Shown: piece after piece, positions 31,805 through 41,009 of the stretch | Position numbering within the stretch: position 1 is the stretch's first letter | How the letters are laid out: every line of letters starts with the position of its first letter | NCBI GenBank assembly: GCA_902778455.1 | Contig: CACYXR010000003.1 | Coordinates: 1 to 64,000 of the forward strand | Origin: an uncultured Selenomonadaceae bacterium | GTDB lineage: Bacteria > Bacillota > Negativicutes > Selenomonadales > Selenomonadaceae | Reading direction: 5' to 3' | Length of the DNA stretch: 64,000 bases | Program-made: the position numbers and the translations under genes | Notes under the pieces: model-generated | Database searches by the model: none | Told to the model about the DNA's origin: nothing | The model's input: the letters and a program-made list of their open reading frames with translations, nothing else

Positions 31805-32266
31805 ATGTTTGGACTCGTACCGTTTGGAGCAAGAAAGGATTTGGCAAAGAGAGAGGACCCGTTCTCCCAGATTTTCGATGTGTTCAACGAGCCGTTCTTC
31901 CACACCGGCCTCGCGCCGTTCTCCTCGAACTGGGGCGCTCAGTCGTTCCGCGTGGACGTGAAGGACAACGGCGACGCCTATGAACTGACGGCGGAGCTGC
32001 CTGGCATGAAGAAGGAGAACATCGCGCTCTCCTATGAGAACAGCTATCTGACCATCGAGGCAAAGCAGGAGGAGAAGAAAGAAGAAAAGGACGATAACGG
32101 CAACTATATCCGCCGCGAGCGTTCGACGGGCAGCATGTCCCGGTCGTTCTACATCGACGGCATCGACGAGTCGAAGGTCACCGCCGAGTTTACCGACGGC
32201 GTTCTGAAGGTCGACTTGCCGAAGCAGACGAAAGCGGAAGTCTCGCGCCAGATTGCCATCAAGTAA
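31805..32266 (+). CDS. Small heat-shock protein (Hsp20/alpha-crystallin)
   Basis: 153 residues. The alpha-crystallin domain spans about residues 45-140 (FRVDVKDNGDAYELTAELPGMKKENIALSYENSYLTIEAKQ ... GVLKVDLPKQ) with a short N-terminal arm and a C-terminal IAIK close to the IxI motif. It forms oligomers that hold unfolding proteins under stress without ATP. AAGGAG lies 11 nt upstream. An overlapping ATG in another frame just before the start is not used. It stands alone between its own promoter and a bidirectional terminator. Confidence 0.95.
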   Translation: MFGLVPFGARKDLAKREDPFSQIFDVFNEPFFHTGLAPFSSNWGAQSFRVDVKDNGDAYELTAELPGMKKENIALSYENSYLTIEAKQEEKKEEKDDNGNYIRRERSTGSMSRSFYIDGIDESKVTAEFTDGVLKVDLPKQTKAEVSRQIAIK

Positions 32267-32293
32267 ATTTTTATACTTCCCCCTTTCTTTTAC

Positions 32294-32340
32294 AAAGCGA
32301 GGGAGCCGCAGGCAAAACACCTGCGGCTCCCTCGCTTTTT
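32294..32340. terminator. Bidirectional terminator between hsp20 and the SGNH gene
   Basis: Near-perfect long stem AAAGCGAGGGAGCCGCAGG with its complement, T-rich on both sides, between convergent genes. Confidence 0.92.
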
Positions 32341-32352
32341 GTATTCGTTTTA

Positions 32353-33666
32353 TTACAATCCGAATTTTTCTTTCAGGTATTTCCCAATTCGTTCGCCGAT
32401 GATCCTTTTCGCCTCGGCGTCTGGATGCAGACCATCCGTCGTCAACGACGCTTTCAGCTCGCCGTTTTCGTCGGTCAGCGGCGTCGAAACATCCACCGCG
32501 TAAGGCTGCGTCATAATCCATTCGTTGATTGCACGCTGCGCGGCTTTCCACCCCCCAGCCGCCGGCTCAATGTCCCAGACGTGTTCCATCAAGCGCGGCG
32601 AAATCGGCGTAGCCGTCGCGAAAATAGGCGTGATACCGTAGGCGCGGCATTTTTCCGCGAGACACGAAAGGTTTTGAATGGTCACGGAAGCAGGCGCGCC
32701 TGCGCGGAAATCGTTGACGCCGCCCATGATAACCAGATATTTCGGCGCGAATGGCAATACGTCGTTCTCGAAGCGATACAAAAGATCCGATGTACTGTCG
32801 CCGCTCTTGCCAAGATTTTTGACCGGCAGTCCCGCATAGCTTTCCCAGCAGTACATCGTACGGGAAGGCTGGGTCATGATCGCGCCGCCGCCGTGGGTAA
32901 TACTGTCGCCGAGCGCGGCGACGCTCACGGGCGTCTTCACGGAAAATGTTTCCGGCTCCGACCAGTCGCTCCACCTCCGCCCGTTGCCGTCGAGAGCACG
33001 GACGCGCCATGAATACTTGCCCGGCGTCCGAAGAGGCTTCTCGTCGTACAATGTCCATTCGTAGGTGTAATAATGACGCACGCGCTCCCGTTTTCCGACC
33101 TCTTCGCGCCAAACCTCGACCTCGTAGGAGCTGGTCCCTTGCACGGGCACCCAAGCGTAGACGAGGTAAATCGGCATCTCCGCCATTTCGGCGTAATCAG
33201 ACAAAAGCAGCGGCGAAACGGGATGACGTTCGCCAAAGGAAAGGGGCTTCGGCGCCGAAAAATCCCCAAGGGGCGAGCCGTCAAACCGAAGGCCGCAGAC
33301 CGACCAATACGCCAGTTCAAAAGGAACGCCGTGCAGCGCCTCCAGCTTGATTTCCGTGCCTGCCATCGAAACCGTTTCCGCGTAAATAATATTTTCCTTT
33401 TTGTATTCCGACGAAGACAGAAGCTCCACCCGATAACGCACCGCACCGGGAATCAACGGCCAGGTCAGCCGTACCTTATCCACCGTCGCCGCCGAGCGCG
33501 GCAGCTGCCGCGTCGCTTCCGCCCGCAGTTGATGCAATGTAGCCTGCGCCTCCTGCGCGACGTTTTCCTGCCCCTCGTTTGGCGCACCTTTGGCAACATC
33601 ACCGACAAAAAGGCCGACCGCGAGGCAACAGGCAAAGGCCAGCTCCCGCCGCATCCCCCGCTTCAA
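32353..33666 (-). CDS. Secreted SGNH/GDSL hydrolase
   Basis: 437 residues from TTG at 33666, overlapping the alcohol dehydrogenase stop; an ATG 12 nt further in is an alternative. A signal peptide (ELAFACCLAVGLFVGDVAKGAP) is followed by two fibronectin III-like beta modules (residues about 60-235) and an SGNH domain: block I ALGDSITHGGG, block III GGVNDF, block V DGLHPDA. The enzyme probably deacetylates or hydrolyses an ester outside the inner membrane, perhaps on a cell-surface glycan; the substrate is unknown. It is the last gene of the hem-linked cluster. Confidence 0.88.
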   Translation of the reverse strand: MKRGMRRELAFACCLAVGLFVGDVAKGAPNEGQENVAQEAQATLHQLRAEATRQLPRSAATVDKVRLTWPLIPGAVRYRVELLSSSEYKKENIIYAETVSMAGTEIKLEALHGVPFELAYWSVCGLRFDGSPLGDFSAPKPLSFGERHPVSPLLLSDYAEMAEMPIYLVYAWVPVQGTSSYEVEVWREEVGKRERVRHYYTYEWTLYDEKPLRTPGKYSWRVRALDGNGRRWSDWSEPETFSVKTPVSVAALGDSITHGGGAIMTQPSRTMYCWESYAGLPVKNLGKSGDSTSDLLYRFENDVLPFAPKYLVIMGGVNDFRAGAPASVTIQNLSCLAEKCRAYGITPIFATATPISPRLMEHVWDIEPAAGGWKAAQRAINEWIMTQPYAVDVSTPLTDENGELKASLTTDGLHPDAEAKRIIGERIGKYLKEKFGL

Positions 33667-34844
33667 CGGTTCGCGCGGCGGTAAATCGAGAGCGCCGTCT
33701 CCCTGTCAATCGGACGGAACGCGCCGACGGTCTTCTTGCCGCCGTCGGTGCAGCTGTCGGCGAGAGCCGCAATCGCCGCCTCGTCCAATTCGCCGATGCC
33801 GATCTCGGTGAAGGAGAGCGGAAGGCCCAGACCGCGCCAGAATTCCTCGGTCTCGCGGATGCCCGCCCGGGCCTTTTCCTCCGTCGTGCCGACTGTCGCA
33901 CCCCAGACATTCTCCGCATACTGTGCGAACCGCTCCGGCGCGTCAAGATAGACTTCGCGAGCCCAGGCCGGCCACATCACCGTCAGGCTCTCGCCGTGGG
34001 TCACGCCGTATTTGCCGCTGAGTTCATGGGCCAGCTTGTGGACGCTGAAATCCTTCGTGCGCCCGAGCCCCGTGAAATCCGTATGGGACACGCTGCCGCA
34101 CCACATCAGTTCGCTCATGGCTTCGTAGTCGCGATGATTCGTCATGGCCTTCCTGCCGAAGCGTACCACGTTCTTCATCAGCGATTCCGCGACGCGGTCA
34201 GTGAAGTTGTTGCCCGTTTCACGCGTCATATAGCGGTCCAGCGTGTGCATGAAGATGTCCGCGATGCCCGCCGCAAGCTGCGCGCGGGGAATCGTGTAGG
34301 TCAGCTCTGGATTCATGATCGCGAAGGCGGGACGGTTCATCGACGTATTGAGGCCGCCCTTCTTGCCCGTTTCCTCATTGGTCAGCACCGCCGAGTCGCT
34401 GGTCTCGCTGCCTGCCGCGGCGATGGTCAGCACCACGCCGACAGGCAGGGTGCGCTCGACCTTTTTCTTCCCGCTCCAAAAATCCCAGATGTCGATATCG
34501 AGATTCGCCGCGCCGTGGGCGATAGCTTTCGCCGTGTCGATGGTGCTGCCGCCGCCCACCGCGAGGATCAGATCGGCGCCGAAGGTCGCCGCGCGTTTCA
34601 CGCCTTCCCGCGCATGGGAAAGCGTCGGGTTCGGCTGGGCGCCGCCGAATTCTTCGAAGCGAATATCCGCCGCATCGAGCTGCTTCTCGATTGTATCGAG
34701 CAGTCCGCTCTTTTTCGCGCTGCCGCCGCCGAACACCACGAGCACGCGCCGTCCGCCGTGCCGCTTGACCGCAGCCGCCGTCTGTTCTTCCGCGCCGCGC
34801 CCGAAAATGATTTCCGTCGGAACGCAGTAAGTAAAGTTATTCAT
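33663..34844 (-). CDS. Iron-containing alcohol dehydrogenase (BdhA/YqhD type)
   Basis: 393 residues. GGGSTIDTAKAIAHGAANLDIDIWDFW binds NADPH. The metal ligands are in AAGIADIFMHTLDRYM, and in FSVHKLAHELSGKYGVTHGESL with its conserved His residues. The MNNFTYCVPTEIIFGRGAEEQ start resembles butanol dehydrogenases BdhA/YugJ. It reduces aldehydes to alcohols with NAD(P)H in fermentation. It lies 16 bp downstream of hemL without a visible terminator. Confidence 0.92.
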   Translation of the reverse strand: MNNFTYCVPTEIIFGRGAEEQTAAAVKRHGGRRVLVVFGGGSAKKSGLLDTIEKQLDAADIRFEEFGGAQPNPTLSHAREGVKRAATFGADLILAVGGGSTIDTAKAIAHGAANLDIDIWDFWSGKKKVERTLPVGVVLTIAAAGSETSDSAVLTNEETGKKGGLNTSMNRPAFAIMNPELTYTIPRAQLAAGIADIFMHTLDRYMTRETGNNFTDRVAESLMKNVVRFGRKAMTNHRDYEAMSELMWCGSVSHTDFTGLGRTKDFSVHKLAHELSGKYGVTHGESLTVMWPAWAREVYLDAPERFAQYAENVWGATVGTTEEKARAGIRETEEFWRGLGLPLSFTEIGIGELDEAAIAALADSCTDGGKKTVGAFRPIDRETALSIYRRANR

Positions 34845-34860
34845 AGGAACTCCGCCTTTC

Positions 34861-36183
34861 TCAGCCCTGCCGGCACTTTTTCACTGCGGCGAAACCTTTT
34901 TCCGCCGCCGCCAATGTCTTTTCAATATCGGCGTCGGTATGGGCGCCGCTCATGAAGATCGTCTCGAACTGGGACGGAGCGAGATAGATTCCCTCCTCCA
35001 GCATCGCGCGGAACCAGACCTTGAAGGCTTCCTGATCCGCCGCCGCCGCCGTCGCGTAGTCATAGACCTCGTTCTCGCTGAAGAACATACCGAACATCGA
35101 ACCCGCCTGATGCACCTGCACGGGAATCCCCGCCGCTTTCGCACGCTGCTCCAAGCCCTGCACGACAGTCTTTGTTTTCAGGGACAGCTTTCGCGTATAG
35201 TCCGGCTCGCCCGGCTCCGGCTCCTCGGTCAGGATTTTCAACGTTTCGATGCCCGCCGTCATCGCCAAAGGATTGCCGGAAAGCGTGCCCGCCTGATAGA
35301 CCGGCCCCGCCGGAGAAACGAAGCTCATGACGTCGCGCCGCCCGCCGTAAGCCGCCACGGGCAAACCGCCGCCGATGATCTTGCCGAGGCAAGTCAGGTC
35401 GGGCTTTATGCCGTAGGCCGCCTGCGCTCCGCCCAGCGACGCGCGGAAGCCGCACATGACCTCGTCGAAAATCAAAAGCGCGCCGTGCTTTTCCGTCAGC
35501 TTGCGCAGCGTGTCGAGATACCCCTGCTTCGGCAGCACGAGGCCCATATTGCCCGCCACCGGTTCCACGATGATTGCGGCAATTTCCGAGCCGTATTTGT
35601 CCATGACCGCCGTGATCGCGTCCACGTCGTTGTACGGCACGGTGATCGTGTCCTGCGCTGTCGCCTTCGTGACGCCGGGGCTCGACGGCACGCCGAAGGT
35701 CGCAAGCCCGGAGCCGGCGTCCACAAGAAGTCCGTCGCTGTGGCCGTGATAGCAGCCAATAAACTTCACGATCTTGTCGCGGTTCGTGAAGCCCCGCGCG
35801 AGGCGCAGCGCGCTCATCGTCGCCTCGGTGCCGGAATTGACCATGCGGACGAGTTCGATGGACGGATAAACGCTCTTGACGAGCCGAGCCAATTCCGATT
35901 CCAGAAGCGTCGGCGCTCCGTAGCTCGTACCGCGCTCCGCCGCCGCTTGCAGCGCCGCGACCACTTTCGGATGCGCATGGCCGACCACCATCGGCCCCCA
36001 GGAGCCGACATAATCGATAAATTCGTTGCCGTCGATATCATAAATATGGCTACCCTCCGCCCGCGCAATAAACGGAGGATTGCAGTCCACGCTCCGATAC
36101 GAGCGCACGGGGCTGTTCACGCCCCCCGGCATAAGATTCTTCGCCTCGGCAAAAGCCTCGGCGGATTTTTCAAGATTCAGCAT
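34861..36183 (-). CDS. hemL: Glutamate-1-semialdehyde 2,1-aminomutase
   Basis: 440 residues from ATG at 36183 with AAGGAGAG upstream. It is a PLP enzyme of the aminotransferase class III fold. LMPGGVNSPVRSYRSV is the family start and LTCLGKIIGGGLPVAAYGGR contains the PLP lysine. It makes 5-aminolevulinate from glutamate-1-semialdehyde, the product of HemA encoded upstream, so the C5 pathway is used. It lies 11 bp after hemB. Confidence 0.97.
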   Translation of the reverse strand: MLNLEKSAEAFAEAKNLMPGGVNSPVRSYRSVDCNPPFIARAEGSHIYDIDGNEFIDYVGSWGPMVVGHAHPKVVAALQAAAERGTSYGAPTLLESELARLVKSVYPSIELVRMVNSGTEATMSALRLARGFTNRDKIVKFIGCYHGHSDGLLVDAGSGLATFGVPSSPGVTKATAQDTITVPYNDVDAITAVMDKYGSEIAAIIVEPVAGNMGLVLPKQGYLDTLRKLTEKHGALLIFDEVMCGFRASLGGAQAAYGIKPDLTCLGKIIGGGLPVAAYGGRRDVMSFVSPAGPVYQAGTLSGNPLAMTAGIETLKILTEEPEPGEPDYTRKLSLKTKTVVQGLEQRAKAAGIPVQVHQAGSMFGMFFSENEVYDYATAAAADQEAFKVWFRAMLEEGIYLAPSQFETIFMSGAHTDADIEKTLAAAEKGFAAVKKCRQG

Positions 36184-36194
36184 AATTTCTCTCC

Positions 36195-37169
36195 TTATCC
36201 CTTCAGCCACTTCGCCGCGTCAATCGCATGATAGGTGATGATAATATCCGCGCCGGCACGTTTCATGCTCGTCAGCGTTTCCAGCACGATGCGCTTCTCA
36301 TCGATCCAGCCGTTCTGCGCCGCCGCCTTCACCATCGCGTACTCGCCGCTGACGTTGTAAACCGCCACCGGCTGCACGATATTGTCCCGCACCAGCCGCA
36401 CCACGTCGAGATACGCCAGCGCCGGCTTCACCATGATGATATCCGCGCCCTCAGTGATGTCGAGGGAAACCTCCTTCATCGCCTCGCGCACATTCGCCGG
36501 GTCCATCTGGTAGCCGCGGCGGTCGCCGAACTGCGGCGCGGAGTCCGCCGCGTCGCGGAACGGTCCGTAATAGCCCGACGCGTACTTCACCGCATAGCTC
36601 ATGATCGAGACATTCGTCAGCCCCTTCGAGTCGAGGGCATCGCGAATCGCCGCCACGCGCCCGTCCATCATGTCGGACGGCGCGATGATGTCAGCGCCCG
36701 CCTGGGCCTGGCTGACCGCCACGTTCTGCAAAAGCGGCAGCGTCCCGTCGTTGTCCACCTCATGATCGCAGAGCCGCCCGCAGTGCCCGTGATTCGTATA
36801 TTGACAAAGGCAGACGTCGCCGACGATGACCAAATCCGGCTCCGCTTTCTTGATCGCGGCGATCGCCCGCTGCACCGGGCTTGCCATATCCCAGGCCGAC
36901 GAGCCGATCTCGTCCTTATACTCGGGCAGCCCGAACACCTCCACCGCAGGGATCCCAAGCGAAGCAATCTCCTTCGCGGTTTCCACCGCCTTGTCCACCG
37001 ACAAATGATAGCACCCCGGCATACTCGGAATCTCTTCCTTGATATTGTCCCCCGGCACCACAAAAATCGGATAGACGAAATCCTTCACCGAAAGCGAAGT
37101 CTCCCGCACCATAGCGCGGATGTTCTCAGACCGGCGCAGCCGCCGCGGACGGATTTTTAATGTTGACAT
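36195..37169 (-). CDS. hemB: Porphobilinogen synthase
   Basis: 324 residues from ATG at 37169 with AAGGAGG upstream. Catalytic lysines lie in [17 protein letters not shown] and [11 protein letters not shown]. The segment [14 protein letters not shown] carries the three Cys of a zinc-dependent enzyme. It condenses two 5-aminolevulinates to porphobilinogen. The small unrelated gene at 37205-37561 and a NYN gene separate it from hemC and hemD. hemL follows. Confidence 0.97.
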   Translation of the reverse strand: MSTLKIRPRRLRRSENIRAMVRETSLSVKDFVYPIFVVPGDNIKEEIPSMPGCYHLSVDKAVETAKEIASLGIPAVEVFGLPEYKDEIGSSAWDMASPVQRAIAAIKKAEPDLVIVGDVCLCQYTNHGHCGRLCDHEVDNDGTLPLLQNVAVSQAQAGADIIAPSDMMDGRVAAIRDALDSKGLTNVSIMSYAVKYASGYYGPFRDAADSAPQFGDRRGYQMDPANVREAMKEVSLDITEGADIIMVKPALAYLDVVRLVRDNIVQPVAVYNVSGEYAMVKAAAQNGWIDEKRIVLETLTSMKRAGADIIITYHAIDAAKWLKG

Positions 37170-37204
37170 GGTGAGTCCTCCTTTTGATATTCCCATTGAA
37201 TATA

Positions 37205-37561
37205 TTACTCTATTTGATTTATGAGATACCGCACCTTCGGCAAAAACTGGCGCGGCGTCTTGTCGATGTTTTCCCTTAACCTTTCATACGGCGGGTCGGT
37301 ATGGCTCTCTAAAAGGAACAGCGCGTCCTCTATGACATCGTCTTCATTTTCCGCGATTACCATTTTCTGAAGCAAGTCCTTCAACGGCTCATACAAGTCC
37401 GTCAAATCGTGCTTATAGTAGGGATCTATGTACCAATCAAGATAGAACAGCAATCGTAGCTTAGCATTCATGTCATTCCCAACCAATACTGCTTCTATCG
37501 CTTCGTATCCTGATTTTACTATTTCTCTTTCCGCATTGCCATAGACGTAATCAGGCTCCAT
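37205..37561 (-). CDS. Hypothetical acidic helical protein
   Basis: 118 residues, rich in Asp, Glu, Leu and Tyr, probably all-helical. GGGAGGG lies upstream of ATG. It sits between a terminator and hemB and is AT-richer than its neighbours. I do not recognise it. Its size and acidity recall immunity proteins of contact-dependent or polymorphic toxins, but no toxin is nearby, so that is only a suggestion. It may be co-transcribed with hemB. Confidence 0.6.
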   Translation of the reverse strand: MEPDYVYGNAEREIVKSGYEAIEAVLVGNDMNAKLRLLFYLDWYIDPYYKHDLTDLYEPLKDLLQKMVIAENEDDVIEDALFLLESHTDPPYERLRENIDKTPRQFLPKVRYLINQIE

Positions 37562-37644
37562 TTATCCCTCCCACCTTTTTCCTATCGACATTTAAGATGA
37601 ATCACTTTGATTATAACAGTATTTATTTCGACGCACGCAATAAA

Positions 37645-37684
37645 AAATCCTGCCGAAAGCAACGATTTGCTTTCGGCAGGATTT
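37645..37684. terminator. Bidirectional-type terminator after the NYN gene
   Basis: Perfect stem AAATCCTGCCGAAAGCA and complement around a 6-nt loop, just after the NYN stop. Confidence 0.85.
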
Positions 37685-37690
37685 CATTAT

Positions 37691-38527
37691 TTATATGCAC
37701 CGATAAAACACGTGCCCCTTCTTCGACGTCTTGAATATATACCGATCGGGGAACGCCTCGATGAGCTGCGGGAGCTTGTGGAATCCGTAGGACCGCACGT
37801 CGAAGTCCGGCCTTGCGCGTTTGATGTAGCTGCCCGCCGCGCCGATGTTGACATAGCCCTCGGCGTCCTGGTATTTGTCCCATGCCAGCCTGAGCAGCGC
37901 GTGGACTTTTTTCATCGCGTTCTTTCCCGGCTGACGCAGCTTCTCCTCGCCGTTTTTCTGCGCCGGCTTCTGTATGCCGCTCTTCGCAGCATCCTCCACT
38001 CTGGGAGCAGGCCCGCTCTTTTTTTCGGAGGGCTCATGCGTGCCTTCTTCGTCTCCCTTTTCCTCCTCCGGCTCCTTGTCGGTTTCGTCCGTCTCATTGT
38101 TCAGATTTTCGAGATAAATGAAATCGTCGCAGCTGTTACGGAAGGATTCGGGGGTTTTCAGTTCGCCGACGCCAATCACATAGACACCGGATTCGTGAAG
38201 ATCGAGGGCCAGCGGCGTGTAGTCGCTGTCGCTGGCGACGATGACGAAAGCGTCGTAAATGCCGCGATAAAGGAGATGCATCGCATCGATGACAAGGGCG
38301 ATATCCGTGGCATTCTTACCCGTCACATAGTCGAACTGCTGCTCTGCCTTGATGGCGAGACGCTTCAGCTCCGGCTCCCAGTTCTTCAGCGTGTCCTTTT
38401 TCCAGTTGCCGTAGGCGCGCTTGACGATGATGCGCCCGTGCAGGGACACTTCCTCGATGACAGCTTCGAGCTTCGAGAGCTGGGTGTTGTCCGCGTCCAC
38501 CAGCAGCACCATCTTTTGCAGGTTCAT
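37691..38527 (-). CDS. NYN-domain putative RNase with C-terminal LOTUS domain
   Basis: 278 residues. The NYN (PIN-like) domain spans residues 1-145. Its acidic residues are in LVDADNTQ, NATDIALVIDAM and VIVASDSDYTPL, the expected metal site. An acidic, disordered linker (NNETDETDKEPEEEKGDEE) leads to a C-terminal LOTUS/OST-HTH domain (EGYVNIGAAGSYIKRARPDFDVRSYGFHKLPQLIEAF). Such proteins are thought to bind and cut RNA. AGGAG precedes ATG. The gene starts 10 bp after cobA-hemD, so it is co-transcribed with the heme genes. Targets unknown. Confidence 0.85.
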   Translation of the reverse strand: MNLQKMVLLVDADNTQLSKLEAVIEEVSLHGRIIVKRAYGNWKKDTLKNWEPELKRLAIKAEQQFDYVTGKNATDIALVIDAMHLLYRGIYDAFVIVASDSDYTPLALDLHESGVYVIGVGELKTPESFRNSCDDFIYLENLNNETDETDKEPEEEKGDEEGTHEPSEKKSGPAPRVEDAAKSGIQKPAQKNGEEKLRQPGKNAMKKVHALLRLAWDKYQDAEGYVNIGAAGSYIKRARPDFDVRSYGFHKLPQLIEAFPDRYIFKTSKKGHVFYRCI

Positions 38528-38537
38528 AAAACTGCTC

Positions 38538-40067
38538 CTATTTCACGCCCTCACACGCAAGCCGCGCCACCGTCTCCGCCAACGCGTTGATCGTATATTC
38601 GTCGGGCATAGCCTCGACTGCGATTCCCAGTTCCTTGCATGTATCCGCTGTAATCGGGCCAATGGCGACGACTTTCGTCTTTTTGAGCAGCGACGCATCG
38701 CCAATGATCTTCACAAGGTTCCGCACTGTCGAACCGCTGGCGAAAGTCGCAAAATCGACCTCCCCCGCCGCCAACATCTTCTTTACCTCGGCGGGATCGA
38801 CATCGGCCTCTTTCGTTTCATAAACGGGCACGACATCGACAATAGCGCCGTACTCGCGAAGGCTTTCCGGCAGGATTTCCCGCGCTTCCTGCGCACGGGG
38901 AATCAGTACGCGCTCGCCCGGCGCCAGCTCGTTTTTCAGCGCCTCGATGACGCCCTCGGCGCGGTATTCCTTCGGCACGATATCAGCGAGGATTCCGTAT
39001 TTTTTCAGCCGGTCCGCCGTCGCCTTTCCGATGGCGGCGAAATGCGCCCCCGTCAAATCCCTGGCGTCCTTGTTCGCGGCGAAAAGCCTGTCAAAGAACC
39101 GATCGACGCCGTTGACGCTGGTGAAGATCAGCCAGTCATAGGACGCGATCAGACTGATGGCGGCATCCACCGCCTCATAATTGTCCGCCGGATCGTCGAT
39201 ACGGATTGCGGGCAGTTCGATAACTCTCGCGCCCATTGTCTCTAGTTTTTCCGTCATTTTCGAGGCCTGCGGGCGTGAGCGGGTGACCAGCACCGTCTTT
39301 CCGAACAGCGGACGGTTTTCCAATGCATCGAACCACGCAAGCTCATCCCGCAGCTTCACCACGTTGCCGACAATGAAAATCGCAGGGGGCTTGATGCCCT
39401 TTCGCTTCACATCGTCCGCCGCACTGCCCAGCGTCGTGACCATCGTCCGCTGCTCGGGCTTCGTGCCCCAACGGATGACCGCCGCGGGCGTGTCAGCCGC
39501 GCGTCCGTTGTCGACCAGCTGCTTCGTGATATACGGAAGATTCTCGACGCCCATCAAAAACACAAGGGTGTCCGTCGCCGTCGCAAGCTTGTCCCAACGC
39601 ATCGAGGACTCGACCTTCGTGGGGTCCTCATGCCCCGTCACCACGGCGAACGAAGTCGCCACCGCGCGATGGGTGACCGGAATACCCGCATAGGCCGGCA
39701 CGGAGATTGCCGAGGTCACGCCCGGAACGATCTCAAAAGGCACGCCCTGCTCTTTCAACAACAGCGCTTCCTCGCCGCCGCGCCCGAAGACGAAGGGATC
39801 GCCGCCCTTCAGGCGCACGACACATTTTCCTTCTTTCGCTTTGTCGGCCAGCAACTGGTTAATGTCGCCCTGCTTCATCGTATGGTTCGCGGACGCCTTG
39901 CCGACGTAAATCATTTCCGCGTCATTCTTCGCCCACCGCAGGATGCGGTCGTCGGCGAGGCGGTCATAGACCACGACGTCGGCTTTCTTCAAACATTCAA
40001 CGGCCTTCAATGTAATCAGCCGATAATCTCCCGGTCCCGCGCCTACAAGAAATACCATTCCCGGCAT
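38538..40067 (-). CDS. cobA-hemD: Fused uroporphyrinogen-III methyltransferase / uroporphyrinogen-III synthase
   Basis: 509 residues. The N-terminal half (1-245) is a SUMT: FLVGAGPGDYRLITLKAVECL, VRLKGGDPFVFGRGGEE and YAGIPVTHR. It makes precorrin-2. The C-terminal half (about 255-509) is HemD, with KTVLVTRSRPQASKMTEKLE and DWLIFTSVNGVDRFF. The fusion is common in Firmicutes and gives control over the branch from heme to siroheme and cobalamin. It lies 6 bp after hemC. Confidence 0.95.
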   Translation of the reverse strand: MPGMVFLVGAGPGDYRLITLKAVECLKKADVVVYDRLADDRILRWAKNDAEMIYVGKASANHTMKQGDINQLLADKAKEGKCVVRLKGGDPFVFGRGGEEALLLKEQGVPFEIVPGVTSAISVPAYAGIPVTHRAVATSFAVVTGHEDPTKVESSMRWDKLATATDTLVFLMGVENLPYITKQLVDNGRAADTPAAVIRWGTKPEQRTMVTTLGSAADDVKRKGIKPPAIFIVGNVVKLRDELAWFDALENRPLFGKTVLVTRSRPQASKMTEKLETMGARVIELPAIRIDDPADNYEAVDAAISLIASYDWLIFTSVNGVDRFFDRLFAANKDARDLTGAHFAAIGKATADRLKKYGILADIVPKEYRAEGVIEALKNELAPGERVLIPRAQEAREILPESLREYGAIVDVVPVYETKEADVDPAEVKKMLAAGEVDFATFASGSTVRNLVKIIGDASLLKKTKVVAIGPITADTCKELGIAVEAMPDEYTINALAETVARLACEGVK

Positions 40068-40073
40068 ATTGTT

Positions 40074-41009
40074 TCACTCTCCACCCAATAATCCTAATTC
40101 CTTCAATATTTCCGCGCCGCCCTCGCCGAGCAGCTTCTCGGCGAGATTCTCGCCGAGCCTCGCGGCGTCCTTGCGGGTTCCTTTCACATTGCCGCGGTAG
40201 AAACGCTGCCCGTCCAACGAAGCGATGACCGCCTCGACATTGAGGCCGTCCCCCTCCGCAGTCGCATAGACGCCCACCGGCACCTGGCAGCCGCCCTCGA
40301 CCCGGGCGAGGAAGGAACGCTCCGCTTCGGTGCAGCAAATCGTGTCGTCGTCGCGCAAGAACGCAAGCATATCCCGCGTCTCTTTGTCGTCCGCCCGCGT
40401 CTCGATGGCCAGCGCCCCCTGCCCGACCGCGGGCAGCACCATATCCCTCGGCAGCACCTGCCGGATACGGTCGGCGAAGCCGAGCCGCTTCAGCCCTGCG
40501 ACAGCCAGCACGATCGCGTCGTACTCGCCTTCGTCCAGCTTTCGGAGCCGCGTATTGACATTGCCGCGAAGGTCGAGCATCGTAAGGTCGGGCCGCGCAC
40601 AAAGAAGCTGCGCCCGACGGCGAAGGCTCGATGTTCCGACCCGCGCCCCTTTGGGAAGTTCCTCAAACGACGAAAAGCGGTTCGACACGAGGGCATCCCC
40701 CGGATCAAGCCGCTTCGTAACCGCCGCTATAACGAGGCCGTCCGGCACCTTGGCCGGCATGTCCTTCAGACTGTGCACGGCGAGATCGATATCGCCGGAC
40801 AGCATTTCCTCCTCCAGTTCCTTCGTGAAAAGGCCCTTGCCGCCGATCTTCGCCAGCGGCACATCGAGAATCCGGTCTCCCTTCGTCGTGACGCGTTTCT
40901 GCGTCACCGAAAGCTCCGGATACTGCTCCCGCAGCCGCTGTTCTATATAATCGGCCTGCCAAAGGGCCAGCTTACTCCCCCGCGTACCGATGACGATCTG
41001 ATTCTTCAC
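40074..41009 (-). CDS. hemC: Hydroxymethylbilane synthase
   Basis: 311 residues from GTG at 41009. The start IVIGTRGSKLALWQADYIEQRL is conserved, and ARVEGGCQVPVGVYA contains the Cys that holds the dipyrromethane cofactor. It polymerises four porphobilinogens. The start overlaps the 3' end of hemA by 38 bp, a tight operon. Confidence 0.97.
   Translation of the reverse strand: MKNQIVIGTRGSKLALWQADYIEQRLREQYPELSVTQKRVTTKGDRILDVPLAKIGGKGLFTKELEEEMLSGDIDLAVHSLKDMPAKVPDGLVIAAVTKRLDPGDALVSNRFSSFEELPKGARVGTSSLRRRAQLLCARPDLTMLDLRGNVNTRLRKLDEGEYDAIVLAVAGLKRLGFADRIRQVLPRDMVLPAVGQGALAIETRADDKETRDMLAFLRDDDTICCTEAERSFLARVEGGCQVPVGVYATAEGDGLNVEAVIASLDGQRFYRGNVKGTRKDAARLGENLAEKLLGEGGAEILKELGLLGGE

Noticed and set aside
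37205-37561. Immunity protein of a polymorphic toxin
   Set aside because: Only size and acidity fit. No toxin gene or cognate domain lies nearby.
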